Shown in pieces: positions 1 through 12,357 of a DNA stretch of 64,000 nucleotides; position 1 is the stretch's first letter; each line of letters begins with the position of its first letter. The notes beneath the pieces were generated by a model, which worked only from the letters and a program-made list of their open reading frames with translations, was not told where the DNA came from and made no database searches. Origin of the DNA: Phycomyces blakesleeanus NRRL 1555(-) (lineage: Eukaryota; Mucoromycota; Mucoromycetes; Mucorales; Phycomycetaceae). The translations under genes were made by a program, and so were the position numbers. The DNA lies in the NCBI RefSeq assembly GCF_001638985.1, contig NW_017265153.1, positions 617,776-681,775 on the forward strand, in the 5' to 3' direction.

Positions 1-2532
1 GGCGTCATCTTCAATATCTCCAGTGTTGTTGTTGTCCTTTAGCTCTCTCGAGCCGCCAAAGAAGGTGTAATAGAACAAAGATTCATTGTTGTCCTTAATG
101 AACCTCTCTATTCCAGTTCCAGACTTCTCTTGGTTGCCAGAGCTATTAATCCACGACCCGCCGTCAATTACATGTTGCAATGCTACCTGCTTTGCAAACT
201 TTAGGCAAACATCCCTGGAAGTGTTTTGGCGATTTGTATGAAACAGATGTTCGCGAATGTGCTTATTGAACTGTTCGCCCTTTTCTGTTTCATAATTGAG
301 GGCTGGGCCAAAACGAATTATATCTTCCTTGAGATGTGTCAAGTAATGAACTTTCGGCTTGGTGCAATATGCCTTGTGGAGCTCGTTCTTGGTTCCTTTA
401 TTGTAGTCAAATAATGCTCTGATCAAGCGCTTCACTGCATTATCTACTCTGATAATATAGTTATCAAAGTCTGATGTCACCTGACGAACGAATACCAGAG
501 AACACAATCGGCCAAGTTCAACAAAGCATGGTATTACAAGGTCTAGCTCATGATTTCCAGAGAATTCTGTAATTAGAATTACAGGAAGTATTTGAAGCAG
601 AACCTTGAAATCTCTACTGAGGAATGAACTACTATGTCTCAAGTTTCGGGTGAACTTTCTTGATAGACCAGTTGATCGCGTGTAATCTGTCAAGAATTCT
701 GAAAGTCTTGCTATTGTGGCTGTGTCATTCTTAAGCACGACCTTAACCAAGTCAATTACCATATACTTTGCAACACCAAGAAGTATCGTGTGGAGGATTT
801 CCACTGGTGTATCCTTTTCTGGATCAAACGACTGCAATTCTAATAAGCAGCCAGTTGAACGATCTCTAAAGCTTATCTCATTTGCAGGCGTGTTCATTCC
901 AATTTTCGGAGCATTTGGGATCTCAGTGTCTCTGCCAGGTGACGAGTTTGCAAGAACATAGTGCTCTCGAGTTCGTCTCTCATGGCACTCACAGAAGTAG
1001 GACAAGTCCTTCACAAAGTCTTTTGCACGTCTAAGTTCGATGTAGCATCTTCTGCAAGGAAATGTGGTGGCCGGCCCAAGCAATCCGCAAAGTTCCGAAT
1101 GACATGGCGTGTCAGCCTCAATCCAAAGGATGGGAGCAACAACCAGAACATACTCATTGTCTTCAGCGGAGAACATTTTTACACCTTTCTCGAGTTTCTT
1201 AAAGTCATCAATGATTGCTGGCAGAAGAGACATACCATTTGTACCATCTTTCTTAGGGATTGTAGAAAGAAACTAGATGTTTGCTATCGAATTTCGATCC
1301 TTAAAAGGCAAGGCAGCGCATCTCATTAACCAGCTTTCAAATGGATTGTACTGCTTTGAACGATTGCCGGAAGTGTCGTCTGTAAAAAGGATGATTGAAA
1401 CAATCCTAACTTTGTAAAACACTGCATCGCGATCTACATTACCGGGCAAAACAGAAAGAGGCATAGACTTCTTCATTGGATGAACTCCAAAAAGAAGAAA
1501 GTCATGAGCAGGACTCAATCTGGTAAGGCTACTTGAGATACTGTAGTAGTGATCTCTTTCAACAGGAGTGGTGTCAACGTGAGAGATCTGCTCTACTCTA
1601 AGATCGGTAACAGCAACCTCAACGCCATAGCATACAATCGAAATCGCTCTGACCAGATACCCTCTCGCAAAAATGTTTTTATTTGCCATGTGGAACAATT
1701 CAACCAAAAAGCGGATGCTGCAATCGTTTGTCTTCAAGTAAACGATGTTTCCAAACCAGACATCTATACCATTTACAGTGTGCATAGGCTGCTGAAAGAG
1801 ATGGTGGGTTCTCCACTTTTCACCTTGTTCCAAACAGATCGATTGGTTTGGGGTACGATCGGGCATGGACAAGATCAACTTGGATTTCTTTGGGTTTGCC
1901 ATAAGAAATCTCAAGTGATCAGACAGAAGGTTAATGTGGGCGAATGCGTTCCCGTTTGATCCAGGTACTGATATTCTTTGTGAAGGAAAGACAGGCATCT
2001 TGGACTTCTTTCTTGCCTGATAATTTAAAAGAGCATCCAAACGAGGTAACTTAAATGTTCTTCTTATGGGAGTTTCTTGCTGGATCTTAATGATCAAGTT
2101 CATTGCAAGCAGTATCTTCTTCAACATTCGCTGGGAGATCATGTCGTTATCCCCATCGATAAAAGCAAAAAGGATCATGGTTTGAAGATCGCGAAAAGGA
2201 TAACAGCTTGTAGGGTCATTTACAGCGCCAATTGTCTCAAAGACTTCTTCCGGGATCTCAGAGTCATCATCGGTCATTGATACCTCATCAGAAGCAGCAG
2301 CAGAAGAAAACATGTCAGAGAACGCGTTGAAAACTGGATTACTGTTCATTTCAATATCAAAGAAATTATCGACAATATCGTTTTCCTCGTCTACAATGTT
2401 GTCTTCTTCATCCCCGATACTGGAGGAGTCATCTTCGTCACTCGAGTAATCAAATGCATTAGCATCCAGAATAGTGTTCTCGACTATCAATTTGGCCTGC
2501 TCGGGTTCGTCGAGTACAGTATTGGTTGCCAT
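1..2532 (-). pseudogene. Plavaka/CACTA-like (Tnp2-type) transposase, open at the left edge
   Basis: Read on the minus strand, one reading frame stays open from the ATG at 2532 to base 1, except for a single TAG at 1273-1275. I checked the downstream frame codon by codon and found no other stop. An acidic N-terminal segment comes first. Then come motifs familiar from fungal CACTA/Plavaka-like transposases: DDTSGNRSKQYNP just before the TAG, a CRRC cysteine pair near 1050, DTPVEILHTILLGVAKY near 750-810, and FGPALNYETEKGEQFNKHIR near 240-300. These enzymes move DNA transposons by a DDE-type cut-and-paste mechanism. The residue at the stop is probably an ancient Gln (CAG to TAG), so the copy looks recently disabled. 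The C-terminus lies outside the window. A C2H2 finger lies directly upstream in the same frame. Family assignment is from motif memory; the reading frame is seen directly. Confidence 0.72.
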
Positions 2533-3260
2533 TTAATTACTTATATGGTGAACCTTCAAATGCCTTTTCAATAACCAAGGCTTTTCGAACTCTTTTTCGC
2601 ATTCAGAGCAGGTAAAAACACCTGAATTGATGCTAAAGTTAAGTTCGCCTTGCCTTTTAGGGGGGCAAGTCTTAACAATTTTATATGTTTTGTGGTATTT
2701 CAGGTACGAAACAATAGAAAAATAAAATATTTGATAATAGAGATGTATAGAAATACTTTGAGACTGTATATAAGTTGTCTTTATTCATAAATAAAAAGTG
2801 TCCCTTCTTATAAGAAAACACAATCTGCTCTTGTCATTACGTCTTAGTTTCTTAAGGCTTTCTTCCTTTACTATATTTGGTTATTAGAGTGTATTTACTG
2901 CTTAACTAGTGTCGGTGTTACAATTATGACATCAAGTCATAAATCGTACTTCTTTAGCTCTTAGCTATTCTTTTCTCTTTTATACTAGAGCTTTAGGACT
3001 TCCTACTAAATTAGCTCCATATCGATCTGACACAGTTTACCCGGCAGTATGATATAATTATCTTAACAATCTTTAAGATATTATCTACAGTACTAACTGT
3101 AATAATTATTGGGCTGATTACTTAATCGTTTATATATATTTTATACTGACAAGATGATAGCTACTACGCTATCCCAATATGAATATGTTCTTATATGTGA
3201 TAAATCCAACATCCGAGTGTCTGGATCACCACATGTTTCTTGTCTTGTATTCTTTTGCAT
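2533..3260 (-). pseudogene. C2H2 zinc-finger N-terminal ORF of the same transposase, split by an LTR
   Basis: Immediately upstream of the transposase ATG, in the same frame and separated only by the TAA at 2533-2535, is a short ORF with a perfect C2H2 finger (C-x2-C-x12-H-x3-H, roughly 2545-2605). If the solo LTR at 2691-3233 and one 5-bp target duplication are removed, the frame runs on without a break to an ATG at 3258-3260. That gives an ORF of about 59 codons. Plavaka-type transposases commonly begin with a C2H2 finger, so this is probably the original N-terminus, now cut off by the TAA and the LTR. The alternative is a separate small zinc-finger protein translated upstream of the transposase. 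Confidence 0.65.
2691..3233 (-). mobile_element. Solo LTR, family 1 (543 bp)
   Basis: It starts TGTGGT and ends ACCACA, the classical TG...CA inverted LTR ends. It is flanked by the perfect 5-bp direct repeat TGTTT (2686-2690 and 3234-3238). The reverse complement matches 12358-12900 along its full 543 bp, with few differences. No internal retroelement coding sequence is present on either side, so this is a solo LTR left by recombination. It interrupts the zinc-finger ORF of the neighbouring DNA transposon. Confidence 0.93.
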
Positions 3261-4189
3261 AATAGTAAATTGATTGTAAAAACAAAGGGGGGAAAATGAC
3301 TTTGCGAAAATAATTGAATTTATAAAATGTGGAAAGATCGATATTTAATGTCAGCGGACCAATTAGAATTTTTTTTACTTCTTTTCTTTTAAGAAAATAT
3401 CGCGTGTTTTTGTCTTCTTTTTCATTTTACTTTTCCACAAAATATTTATTATTTGCATGAGCTTTCATTTGTAAGATATTCCAGTATGCTTATAATATTT
3501 ATAGAAGCAGAATTTTGCTTAAAGACCGTAAGCTCAAAGGTATTTATGCTATCAAAGTTTTTTATGTCATTGTGTTTATTAATCATACAATTCTAGTTTA
3601 TAAATTAGTTTTTCATCATCTCGGTAAATCAATAAAGAGGTAATAACTACATGTTCCTCTTACAAAGCAACAGAAGACTAACTATTTACTTCTCACTTGC
3701 AGAGATTTGGCTGCCTTTTATTGCAAATGCCTTAATAGAGTCAAAGGTAAAATTCTGTTAAATATATATAACTAAGTTTAATTACTAATTATTAGTTCTT
3801 CTGCTTTAGCTTTTCTCGAAATTCAAATCTTTATGCTCTTTGGGTTTATTGGAATATCTGGCACCGGGTCTCTTGGATTAGCTAGACATAGTAGTTTGCA
3901 GCAAACCGATCGCGTAATTTACAGGCATAAGTACAAACAGTTATACTACTAGTGTTTCTAGTGGTATGGATATACTGGTGTGCTACTGCCTGTGGATTTT
4001 ATGGTCCAGTCTAGCTTTTTTTAGCCTAATTTTTTTCGAAAATAAAAAATAAATTTTTTACAACCCAAAATTATTTGAAACAAATTAAAAATTTGAACCA
4101 TTTTTGAAATTGTGCAGTACATTTTTTAATCGAAATCTATTGGCCGAGAGTAGTCCCCCCATCCCCCCACTTTTCAGTCCCCCAAAAAA
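3261..4189. other. Non-coding stretch between two DNA transposons
   Basis: There is no convincing coding frame. The stretch is AT-rich and should contain the left end of the Plavaka-like element and the left end of the first Tnp2-like element. A C-rich run (CCCCCCATCCCCCCA near 4157-4171) may mark an element edge. I could not define terminal inverted repeats here. Confidence 0.5.
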
Positions 4190-7069
4190 ATGAATTTCCT
4201 GTTATGGGCAAAATTCGCCCCGTATACAAGAATCCTTTTAAGGAACAAGATTACACAAAAAAATCTGCTGTGGTGTACCCAATGCGCACTCTATTTAAAC
4301 TCGGTACCAATAGATGATAATTACTCCGATGGTGCACCCTCACCAGAGCAGTATGTCAATACCCACTTACCTCTTTTGGTGGAAGAATCTCTTTTTGAAA
4401 CAGAGGAGTATACCTCAGAGTATGAGTCTGAATATGAGTCGTCGGATGAATTTGAGCAAGAAGAACAGAACAGAGAGCAAGAACAGGGTAAATATTAAAA
4501 ATAAACTATGATTGAAGAAAAAAGGTTTGAATTAAAGAAACAAAAAATTAATATTATTTTATGATAACTTACAGAGTCTACAGAAAACCCTCCAGAGAAT
4601 ATTTGGCATCGAGTAATTGCGGTTTTCACTGTGATATTTATTTCTAGCTTCATTGTGGATGAAGGCGCAGTAATTTTGATTACATTCATAAATACAATCC
4701 TCGAACATTATGGAGAGGATTTCCGACTTCCCACAAGCATTCCGGGTTTGAGGAAAATGACAGGATACAATGACTTGACAAACAGCGTATCAAAATATGT
4801 AGCATGCAGTAATTGTCACACATTATACGATTACAGCAACAACACACATACATCCTGCAATTTCAAAAGAGTTGGTAGTAAGACGCATTGTAAGAATGAT
4901 CTCTACAAGTCTAGTATGAAGAACGCCATGATTCCAAAGTGCACATTTGTTTATAACTCGTTGACAACTACCTTGAAAAAAATGTTTACACGTCCTTCTT
5001 TTGAGAGTATGATCAACAGATGGAATCGTGAACCAAAAGTCGACGGTACTTTATTCGATGTATATGATGGAAAGATGTGGAACGAATTAGTGGATGAGGA
5101 TGGTGTCCAGTTTGTTTCGAAGGAACGATCATTACTATTGACACTGAACATTGATTGGTTTCAACCATTTGATGGAGTAACATATTCTTGTGGTGCGATA
5201 TACCTGACAATTAACAATCTGCCGAGAGAAGAGCAGAACAAGGCAGAAAATGTCATTCTTGTTGGATTGATGCCTGGACCTAAAGAAGCAAGCACCGACG
5301 AGATCAATAACTATTTGCGTCCTCTTGTTGATGAACTTATGCTATTGTATAAAGGTATCACAATTGATACATATAACTGCTCAGGTGCTCTGGTGCGTGC
5401 TGCTCTGTTGATGGTTGCATGCGACATCCCTGCTGCAAGAAAGACGTGTGGGTTTACATCTCACAACAGCACATGTGCATGCTACAAATGCAATCGTCAG
5501 TTTGCTCGTGTTGATGGGACCACTGCTGTAAACTATTTTGGGCTTAAGTTTTCGGAATGGGTAGGCCGCACAAAAGAAGAAAATCGCAGACATGCAAACC
5601 TGTTGAAGAATGCAAAGACATTGACAGAGAGAAAGCGATTGGAGATTGAGAATGGTGTTCGTTGGTCTGAGCTTCATCGACTTGTGTACTTTGAGCTAGT
5701 GCGTGCAACCATTATCGATCCCATGCACAACCTTTTTCTCGGGACTGCAAAACGAATGATGGATATTTGGATTGCAAACAATTTGCTTGATGACAAAGAT
5801 TTTGTAGAGATGCAGGAAGAGGCTAATAGAATGGTACTCCCTGTAGGGTATACGACTCTGAAGATAAAGATTGGAAAGAAATTTCCGTTTATGAAGGCAG
5901 ATGAGTGGAAATCATGGTGCCTGATATACTCTCCTGTTCTGCTTAAGACACGCCTGCGAGATGATCTGCTTGGCAATTGGATCCATTTTGTCGATGCATG
6001 CAGAGAATTGACGAAGCCAAGTATCACCAAAAATGGGATCAAAAAAGCTCACGAAAGTTTGGAGGAGTTCTGTGTTGGTTGTGAAGACTTTTATAAACCA
6101 GATGTATTCACGCAAAACATGCATCTCCATCTCCATCTAAAAGAAACAATTGAAGACTTTGGGCCAATTTACGGATTTTGGCTATTTAGCTTTGAGCGCT
6201 ATAATGGTGTATTGAAAGGGTTTGAGACAAACCAGAAGAGTGGGTTCGAGAATACCTACATGAAAAGATTTCTTGAGAGTTCTTACAATGGTGACTTTTG
6301 TCAAGCGCATCTCAGAAATGTTACCAGCCCTTTACTCCTCTCTCTCTTTCTCAAGCTGTCTGGTCATAAAATCTATAATCCTGCACTTTCGCCACATCCT
6401 TTGATACCATCATTCTTTCACTTGCCAACGTTCCTACAATCCGCTGAAAAGCCTTCAAAGCAAACATTTGGCAACAAACCTCTACCTCTTTCCGCTCTAC
6501 CATTGTGTTTGAAGCCACCAACAACAATGAGAAAATCCGAGTATGATTGTCTGCTCGATTTCTATAAAATTGAGTATGACGATGATTCTCTTTGCAGTGC
6601 CAAGACAACAATCAGGAATTGTTGGTTTGTGAATGACCGAATCCAGAAGATTTCGTCCATCAATCTTCTTGGACAAGTTTACACAGGTGGAGAAGGCTTG
6701 GTCGTGAGAGGATCGCATATATAAGCGAAATTTATTGAAAAAAGTGGAGACTCTGAGGAAAGATATGCTGGTCGTATTAAGTACTTGTTCTTGCACGATT
6801 TTACACCAAACCTCACGCACACCAACCTTTCCCCTTGTCACAACCCCCAACACGTATTTGTCTTCGTTGAGTGGTACAAAATTCCTCGCCATCAACCTAG
6901 AATCAAGCAGGGCATCGAGTTGTATGAGCCAGAATTTCTGAAGTATGACTACGACAACATTCTGCCTGTCCACCGCATCTTGTCGCCAATTGCAATTGGA
7001 AGTCATGTGTCTGGTAGCGGTGCAGCAAAAGTCATTGTTATTCCTCTGCCAAGAAAGCTGTACGCTTAA
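4190..7069 (+). pseudogene. Tnp2-like (CACTA superfamily) transposase, copy A
   Basis: Two exons: 4190-4487 and 4575-7069, with a GT-AG intron of 87 bp (4488-4574). The second exon is a single frame except for one TAA at 6722-6724. The frame continues after it to the stop at 7069, and this C-terminal part is homologous to copies B and D, so the protein is about 930 codons. Exon 1 carries a CxxC (WCTQC) and an acidic Glu/Ser tail. Exon 2 has the Tnp2-type motifs LTLNIDWFQPF, PAARKTCGF with a CYKC pair, TIIDPMHNLFLGTAKR, HLHLHLKETIEDFGP and FERYNGVLKGF. It is the best preserved of four copies in the window and most similar to copy D. A convergent gene lies 107 bp downstream on the other strand and probably belongs to the same element. 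The true first exon is uncertain, because copies B and D have an upstream zinc-binding-like exon not found intact here. Confidence 0.75.
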
Positions 7070-7176
7070 TAAAATACTCTATCTTTTTTTTAAAATAATA
7101 ATAATAATATAAAACATAGTTCATAGACATAAAAAGAGATGTGATAAAGAGTGCAACTAAAAAGACAGAAATTTTA

Positions 7177-8381
7177 TTATACGCGTTTTGACCACGTAGG
7201 CATTTTTGTGACCAAGCCACGAGGAATTGTCTCGTGTACTAACACATGACTCCGCGACTTCAACTGCGTTGCTCTTTTTCCCAAGTCATCTCTGGTGAGC
7301 TCATCAAAAAAGTCAAACACGGTATTCAACTATAAATGTATATATACATCAGGAATCAAACAACAGAAAAACCATTTTATATAAAACATTACCTCATCAC
7401 TACGCCAATCAGGACGAGATGCAACAACAGAAGTATCGGTTTCTGTCTCATCACCAGACATTGCATCTCTGTAAAAAACGCCATTATAATCCCGATTAAA
7501 CTTTTCAGTGATGGCATCCTTATGCTTTGTGTACATTCTTTTTCTCCTTTTATTAAGCTACGATATATATAATATTTTAAGTATACTTGTCAAAATTGAA
7601 TTATTATAAATAGAAATGCTTACAGCAGTCTTTCTATTTCCTCTTCTGTTTGAGGTAGTGTTTGTCTGTCTGTCTTCTTCAGTAAGCTTACTAGCAGCCA
7701 AGTGATTGTAATAGCTGTTTACAATTATACCACATAGCTCTTTTGGTGGTACCATGGCTGCTACAGGTTGACGACGAATGTAAAGCATCAAATCACTTGC
7801 AAGATTCTTGTTAAACTTGTCAGACAAACCAACATTGACATCCCAAGTTGGTTTATCATCATTCTCTCTGATCAACTCCAAATCATCTGTCTTAAGATTA
7901 ATATCTCTTAACCGCCCCTGAATAATACTCTATTAAAGGTATATTGATGTTAGATTTAAAGGGAGATTGTTTTTATAATTTTAGTATTTGAGCTTACTGA
8001 GATCTTTGGGTGACTTGAGCTGCTTATGATGTCCTGAGGATCCATATCAGGATCCAGAACGGCTTGCATGCCAGTCGATTGAGCACCCACCTGGCATTGT
8101 ACTGTTCAAATAGTCAGTCTATTGGAAAACAATATAGTTTGTGTTTAATTACCTTTCAATTCACTAACATCGGAACTAACGGCTGTCATTTTGTCATTGA
8201 GTGTAGTGAGAAGACTGACTACATCATTAAACTCTGACACTGGAATTGACATATTTTCTGGTCTAGGAGCAATCATTGGATTTGACGATTCTATACACCC
8301 AGTGTTGACTGCGTTGATCAATGGCCTAGATGTTGATCCATTGGTACGTGCGTTCTGGTTGATGTTAGTTCTTGGAGCCAT
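7177..8381 (-). CDS. Transposon accessory protein, 318 aa, antisense to the transposase
   Basis: Five exons on the minus strand: 8381-8153, 8101-7998, 7929-7624, 7557-7393 and 7329-7177. Every junction is GT-AG, introns are 51-68 bp, and phases agree throughout, giving 957 nt (318 aa plus TAA). No stop or frameshift is seen, so the gene looks functional. The N-terminus is Ser/Asn-rich with a likely short coiled coil (about residues 45-75). The middle has a basic stretch, including LNKRRKRMYTKHK, that could bind DNA or localise to the nucleus. Then comes an acidic motif, DAMSGDETETD. It converges on transposase copy A. A homologue sits in the same place behind copy B (22,311-23,397) and shares the 165-nt penultimate exon and phase-0 introns. 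The family is not recognised. By analogy with the second proteins of CACTA elements it may assist transposition; that is inference. Confidence 0.82.
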
Positions 8382-11350
8382 TATCTGTATTTTTATATAA
8401 TAAAATAATAAGTTTCTGGTATATATTGCTTGATATTTCTATTTTAATAAATTTTTAAGAGAGTACTTTACACGTAAAGAATTGTAGAGTAATTGAGTGA
8501 TTAAACAATTATGTTAATGATTAAGCGAGCAAGTTGAGCAAGTGTATGAGTGTGTAAATACTTCTTTATTTAAATGATCGAGGAGATCAAAATATATTAT
8601 TTTAAAAAAAATTGAGCTAGAAAACAACTTCTTTAGGTATATAGTAAGTAACAATTGTTTTATGAAACATATAAAGCTATAATTAGTAGACAATTTTTTT
8701 TTCAAAGTAAGAGAAACAGTCTAATAACTTTTTCAGGGTCTACGGTTTTTTCAAACACTGTTTTTTATTTTCCCACCTTTTTCTGTTTTTCTCTACTCTT
8801 TAATAATATTAATAAAAATAACACTCTTTTAATCCTACTATGTTTCACTTTAGGCACCCTTAATATATACATATGATGCAGGTGTCTTTCATTATACAAG
8901 AGGTACTTTACTATTAAATATATCATTATTTTACTAACTATAAATTACTTTAAATAGCCATTACATATATTTCTCTGATATAACCGGTGCAGACAAAAAA
9001 AAACACAAAAACATATTGGTGGCATGTACATATATATCTATATCAACATCTTCTTCCCAGTATTAAAAACAATATCTAACATCTACTTTAAATATAGCTC
9101 ACCCTTGATTTACATATGGTCAGTAAAAACAAATCATTTAAAGAATATAAGGGTACGTGTTATTCATTTTATTATTGTGTTGTTTTTATTTTGTTTTGTT
9201 TTTTTATATCAGCATTCTCACTCTCCTTTTTTATAGTTGAAATGGTTCTTCACATTCTTATATGACCAGTACTCAAGAACAAGACATGTTCCTTTAGTAA
9301 ATATGTATGTATATGTTTTATATTCCTTTCTTTGTAATATATACTTGAATGATGCATCGGCTCATAGCTTTTGATAATATAAATCTGTGTTTTATTCCAT
9401 TATTAACAAATTATTCTAACAGTATGTAAGTATCTTTCTACTCTCTTTAATCAAATAGCTTCAGTAAGCATATATACTCACTATCCGAGTTTATTAATTC
9501 AAAAAATTCTGAAACAAAATTTATAAGAAGTACAATATAATAGATTAGTGTATTAAATAGTAATACTATATAGAATCCTTATTATTGCCAAAAAAAAGGC
9601 TTTTTTTATCCAATATAAAAACAAATAAAAAAATCATTTTTCAAAACGGAACAATATCCAATTGAGAGACTCGTGCTTAGCATTTGCACCTGTGAGAATT
9701 TTTTCTTCGATTCATTTAGCCAATAAACACTAAAGAAGTGCCCTGTTATTATGCCTGTTATTACAAAAACAAGGCCTACATCAAATTACAGGTGTAATCA
9801 GCAGTAGATAATACATTGTTCTGCATTTGGAATAGTCTATATAATTGATCCCCGAGAACAGTTGATACACAGACATTATACCTAAACTCCCGGTTTTTAT
9901 TTTTGGAATAAGATAATATTCAATTATTTTTGACACTTTATTCAATAACTTGTCAACTATGATTTCCTTAATATTTACGAGTAATTCATTTTTATGTGAC
10001 AAAATATCCCGATAATCAAAACCTATTATTATAATAATTCCCAATGGTTTTTGCAGTGGTGAGTACTATTTCTATTACACATCTCTTTGAATTCTTACTA
10101 AATCATAATCTTGCTAGACTTCAAAGGCGATGCAAAGATGAGATTACAGAACCAAATCTTATCAGCAGAGCAATGATATTTGTCCAGATACATAATCGAC
10201 TTTTTTGCAATAGAAACATTAGGTATGAACTAAATATATATATTAAAACAGTACACTGTCTATGCCCCATATTCTAATTATTTCTTTACTTCTCTTAAGT
10301 AAGCTTTTAATGATAGCTAGTAGATATACACTCAGTATAAAAGGTATTTTCTGCTTAAATAAACATTCTGTAAATTGTTATATTAATATGCTTTCTTATT
10401 TATTAGCTTTCTCATACCTGTAAAAGCTGCTTTCATTAAGAAATGACTTGTAGCTTATAAAATACTTAGTAGAATTATTTCTTTTTTTGAAACAAAATAA
10501 AATATATTCTTTTTGAGCCCAAAAAATAATTTACAATGTTTGCACACCCCCCCCCCCCAATTCTACTATTTGAAGAAGACCCCCCTTGAAACTTGTCTGA
10601 GTTTCCTAAAAAGGAAACCCTTATCAACACTTTTTTTTTTCTTTTTCATTGTTAAGATTAAAAAAACTTCAGTGAGTGTATAGTGGTCTTCTCCAGCATA
10701 TGTGCCAAATTATTTAAGAATGGAAAAAAAGTGAATAATTGCAAATTTAGCTATTAAATTACTTTATGTAGTAGGTTTTATGACAAAATTTTCACTTTGT
10801 TCTAAAAACGTAATTTGGCTCTAAACATTTGCCAGCCTTAAAAGGGCTTGCTAAATAAATTTTAAATGTCCCAAAGAAGATTTGACGTTATTTTAGAGAC
10901 CATTTTAACACCATATTTGGCTTACTAAAAAAACCCCACAATTTTTTGCTCTTAGATTTAAACATGTGCACTTGAAAATGTCTCCTTGAACCAAATATCT
11001 ATATGTTTTCTTATATTTTTTCTCTGAGCAATACTTGTATTCTGTAAAGCTGATAATAAACTCTGATATAAAGCACTTATCTTTATTTGTTTAAGTATCT
11101 AAATATAATGCATTTAATGAACATATCATATTCAGGTCTTTGTGTATGTATAATTAAGTATATAAGCAAATTCCAAAATCATATCTTTGAAAGTAAAATT
11201 CTTTGCCTGTAGTTATATAAGTAGTAACATCTTTTTGTATTCTTGTCTTTACAATCTTATCTTCTATTTAAAAACTTCTCAACGTAACAAACATGAACCC
11301 TGCTGGATATGAGACACACGTCTTTCACATTGATGTAACAAGCAATGTAA
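8382..11350. other. AT-rich stretch, no supported gene
   Basis: Only short ORFs without recognisable motifs occur here, including a divergent pair around 10,044. The first part should contain the promoter of the accessory gene and the right end of transposon A. A C12-like run near 10547-10558 and CCCCCC near 10581 resemble the C-tracts near other element edges in this window. I see no RNA gene. Confidence 0.5.
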
Positions 11351-11356
11351 ATCTTA

Positions 11357-11472
11357 GGGGACAGGGTGTTACACAAGCTTATAGTGAGTAATCTGGCAGA
11401 TAATTAGAGGCGTGACTACTTTTAACTTGTCCAGCAGACATCCATCATTTCTGTGTGTAACACCCTGTCCCC
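11357..11472. repeat. Short inverted-repeat element (116 bp, MITE-like)
   Basis: GGGGACAGGGTGTTACACA (11357-11375) is followed 78 bp later by its exact reverse complement (11454-11472). A perfect 19-bp inverted repeat of this kind is typical of a miniature transposon or of abutting transposon ends. No target-site duplication is evident. The left arm with its flank (ATCTTAGGGGAC) recurs inverted near 16,506-16,517, so it may instead be a terminal repeat of the MULE element lying between. Confidence 0.55.
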
Positions 11473-12357
11473 CAAAAACCAGTCACCCCCCTGTCCCCAT
11501 CCAGTATAATCACTTGTCTTTATTCACTAAGAAAAATCATGCAAAAGTGGAAGAACATTTGTCCGTAACTTTTTATTTTCATTTTTATTTATTTTTAAAA
11601 AATTCATAACTCGTTCAAAAAAATAGATAGAAATATGAGAGTAAGATGGTTGGTTTTGTTGATTTTTTCTGCATAAAGTGAGTATTTGTCTGTTTTGTAA
11701 TATTTTTTGAATCACGTTTAATGAGTGAATTACAAAAGTTCTGTACATTTCATTTGTGAAAGATTGAACAAAAAAACAACAATTTGAAAACATTAGTAAA
11801 AATCACTTGCAAGTGCTTTATATCAATAGAAAATAGTAAAAAAAACATTTCAGTAAAAGTTTTAGACCATATTATTATGTAGAAAAGATATTTATTAGCA
11901 AAAACAATCTATCTTGAATGGTTAAAAACATGAAAAAAGTGTATATTTTGCTTGTTTATTCAACCAAAACATAATAAATTAACTTCAAATTTTGGATATA
12001 GAGATGTACATATTTTTTCAGCAATACGGCAAAATATCCAAGCTTTAGCATTCGAATTAAAACAGAAATCTATCAAAAGCTATGCGTCGTTTCTGTTTTA
12101 CATCTTTTATGATAAAATCCACGTCTGTGATTGGATGAAAATCTTAATCAGATTGCTTATAAATGCACAGACTTTGTACTCCAAAAAATAAAAGCCAATT
12201 ATATAGTCTTCCAATTAGTTGGATGCCAATAATATTCGTATCTGGGTTTTACATGTAATATTAAAATTAAAAACAGACTGGATGCAATTGTGTTTGTTAA
12301 AAAATTAAAGAAAAAAATAGGAGTAAAGTATATTAAAAGATAGATAGATAAGTTATA
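11473..12357. other. AT-rich non-coding stretch before solo LTR copy 2
   Basis: No convincing ORF. It may be the 3' end region of the MULE-OTU element, interrupted by the LTR. The last five bases (TTATA, 12353-12357) are the left target duplication of that LTR. Confidence 0.5.

Noticed and set aside
691..1329. Plus-strand ORFs at 716-961, 961-1329 and 1549-1959
   Set aside because: They are shadows of the minus-strand transposase frame, which carries the recognisable motifs.
9781..10277. Divergent ORF pair meeting at 10,044
   Set aside because: Short, AT-driven, no motifs and no homologous copy elsewhere in the window.
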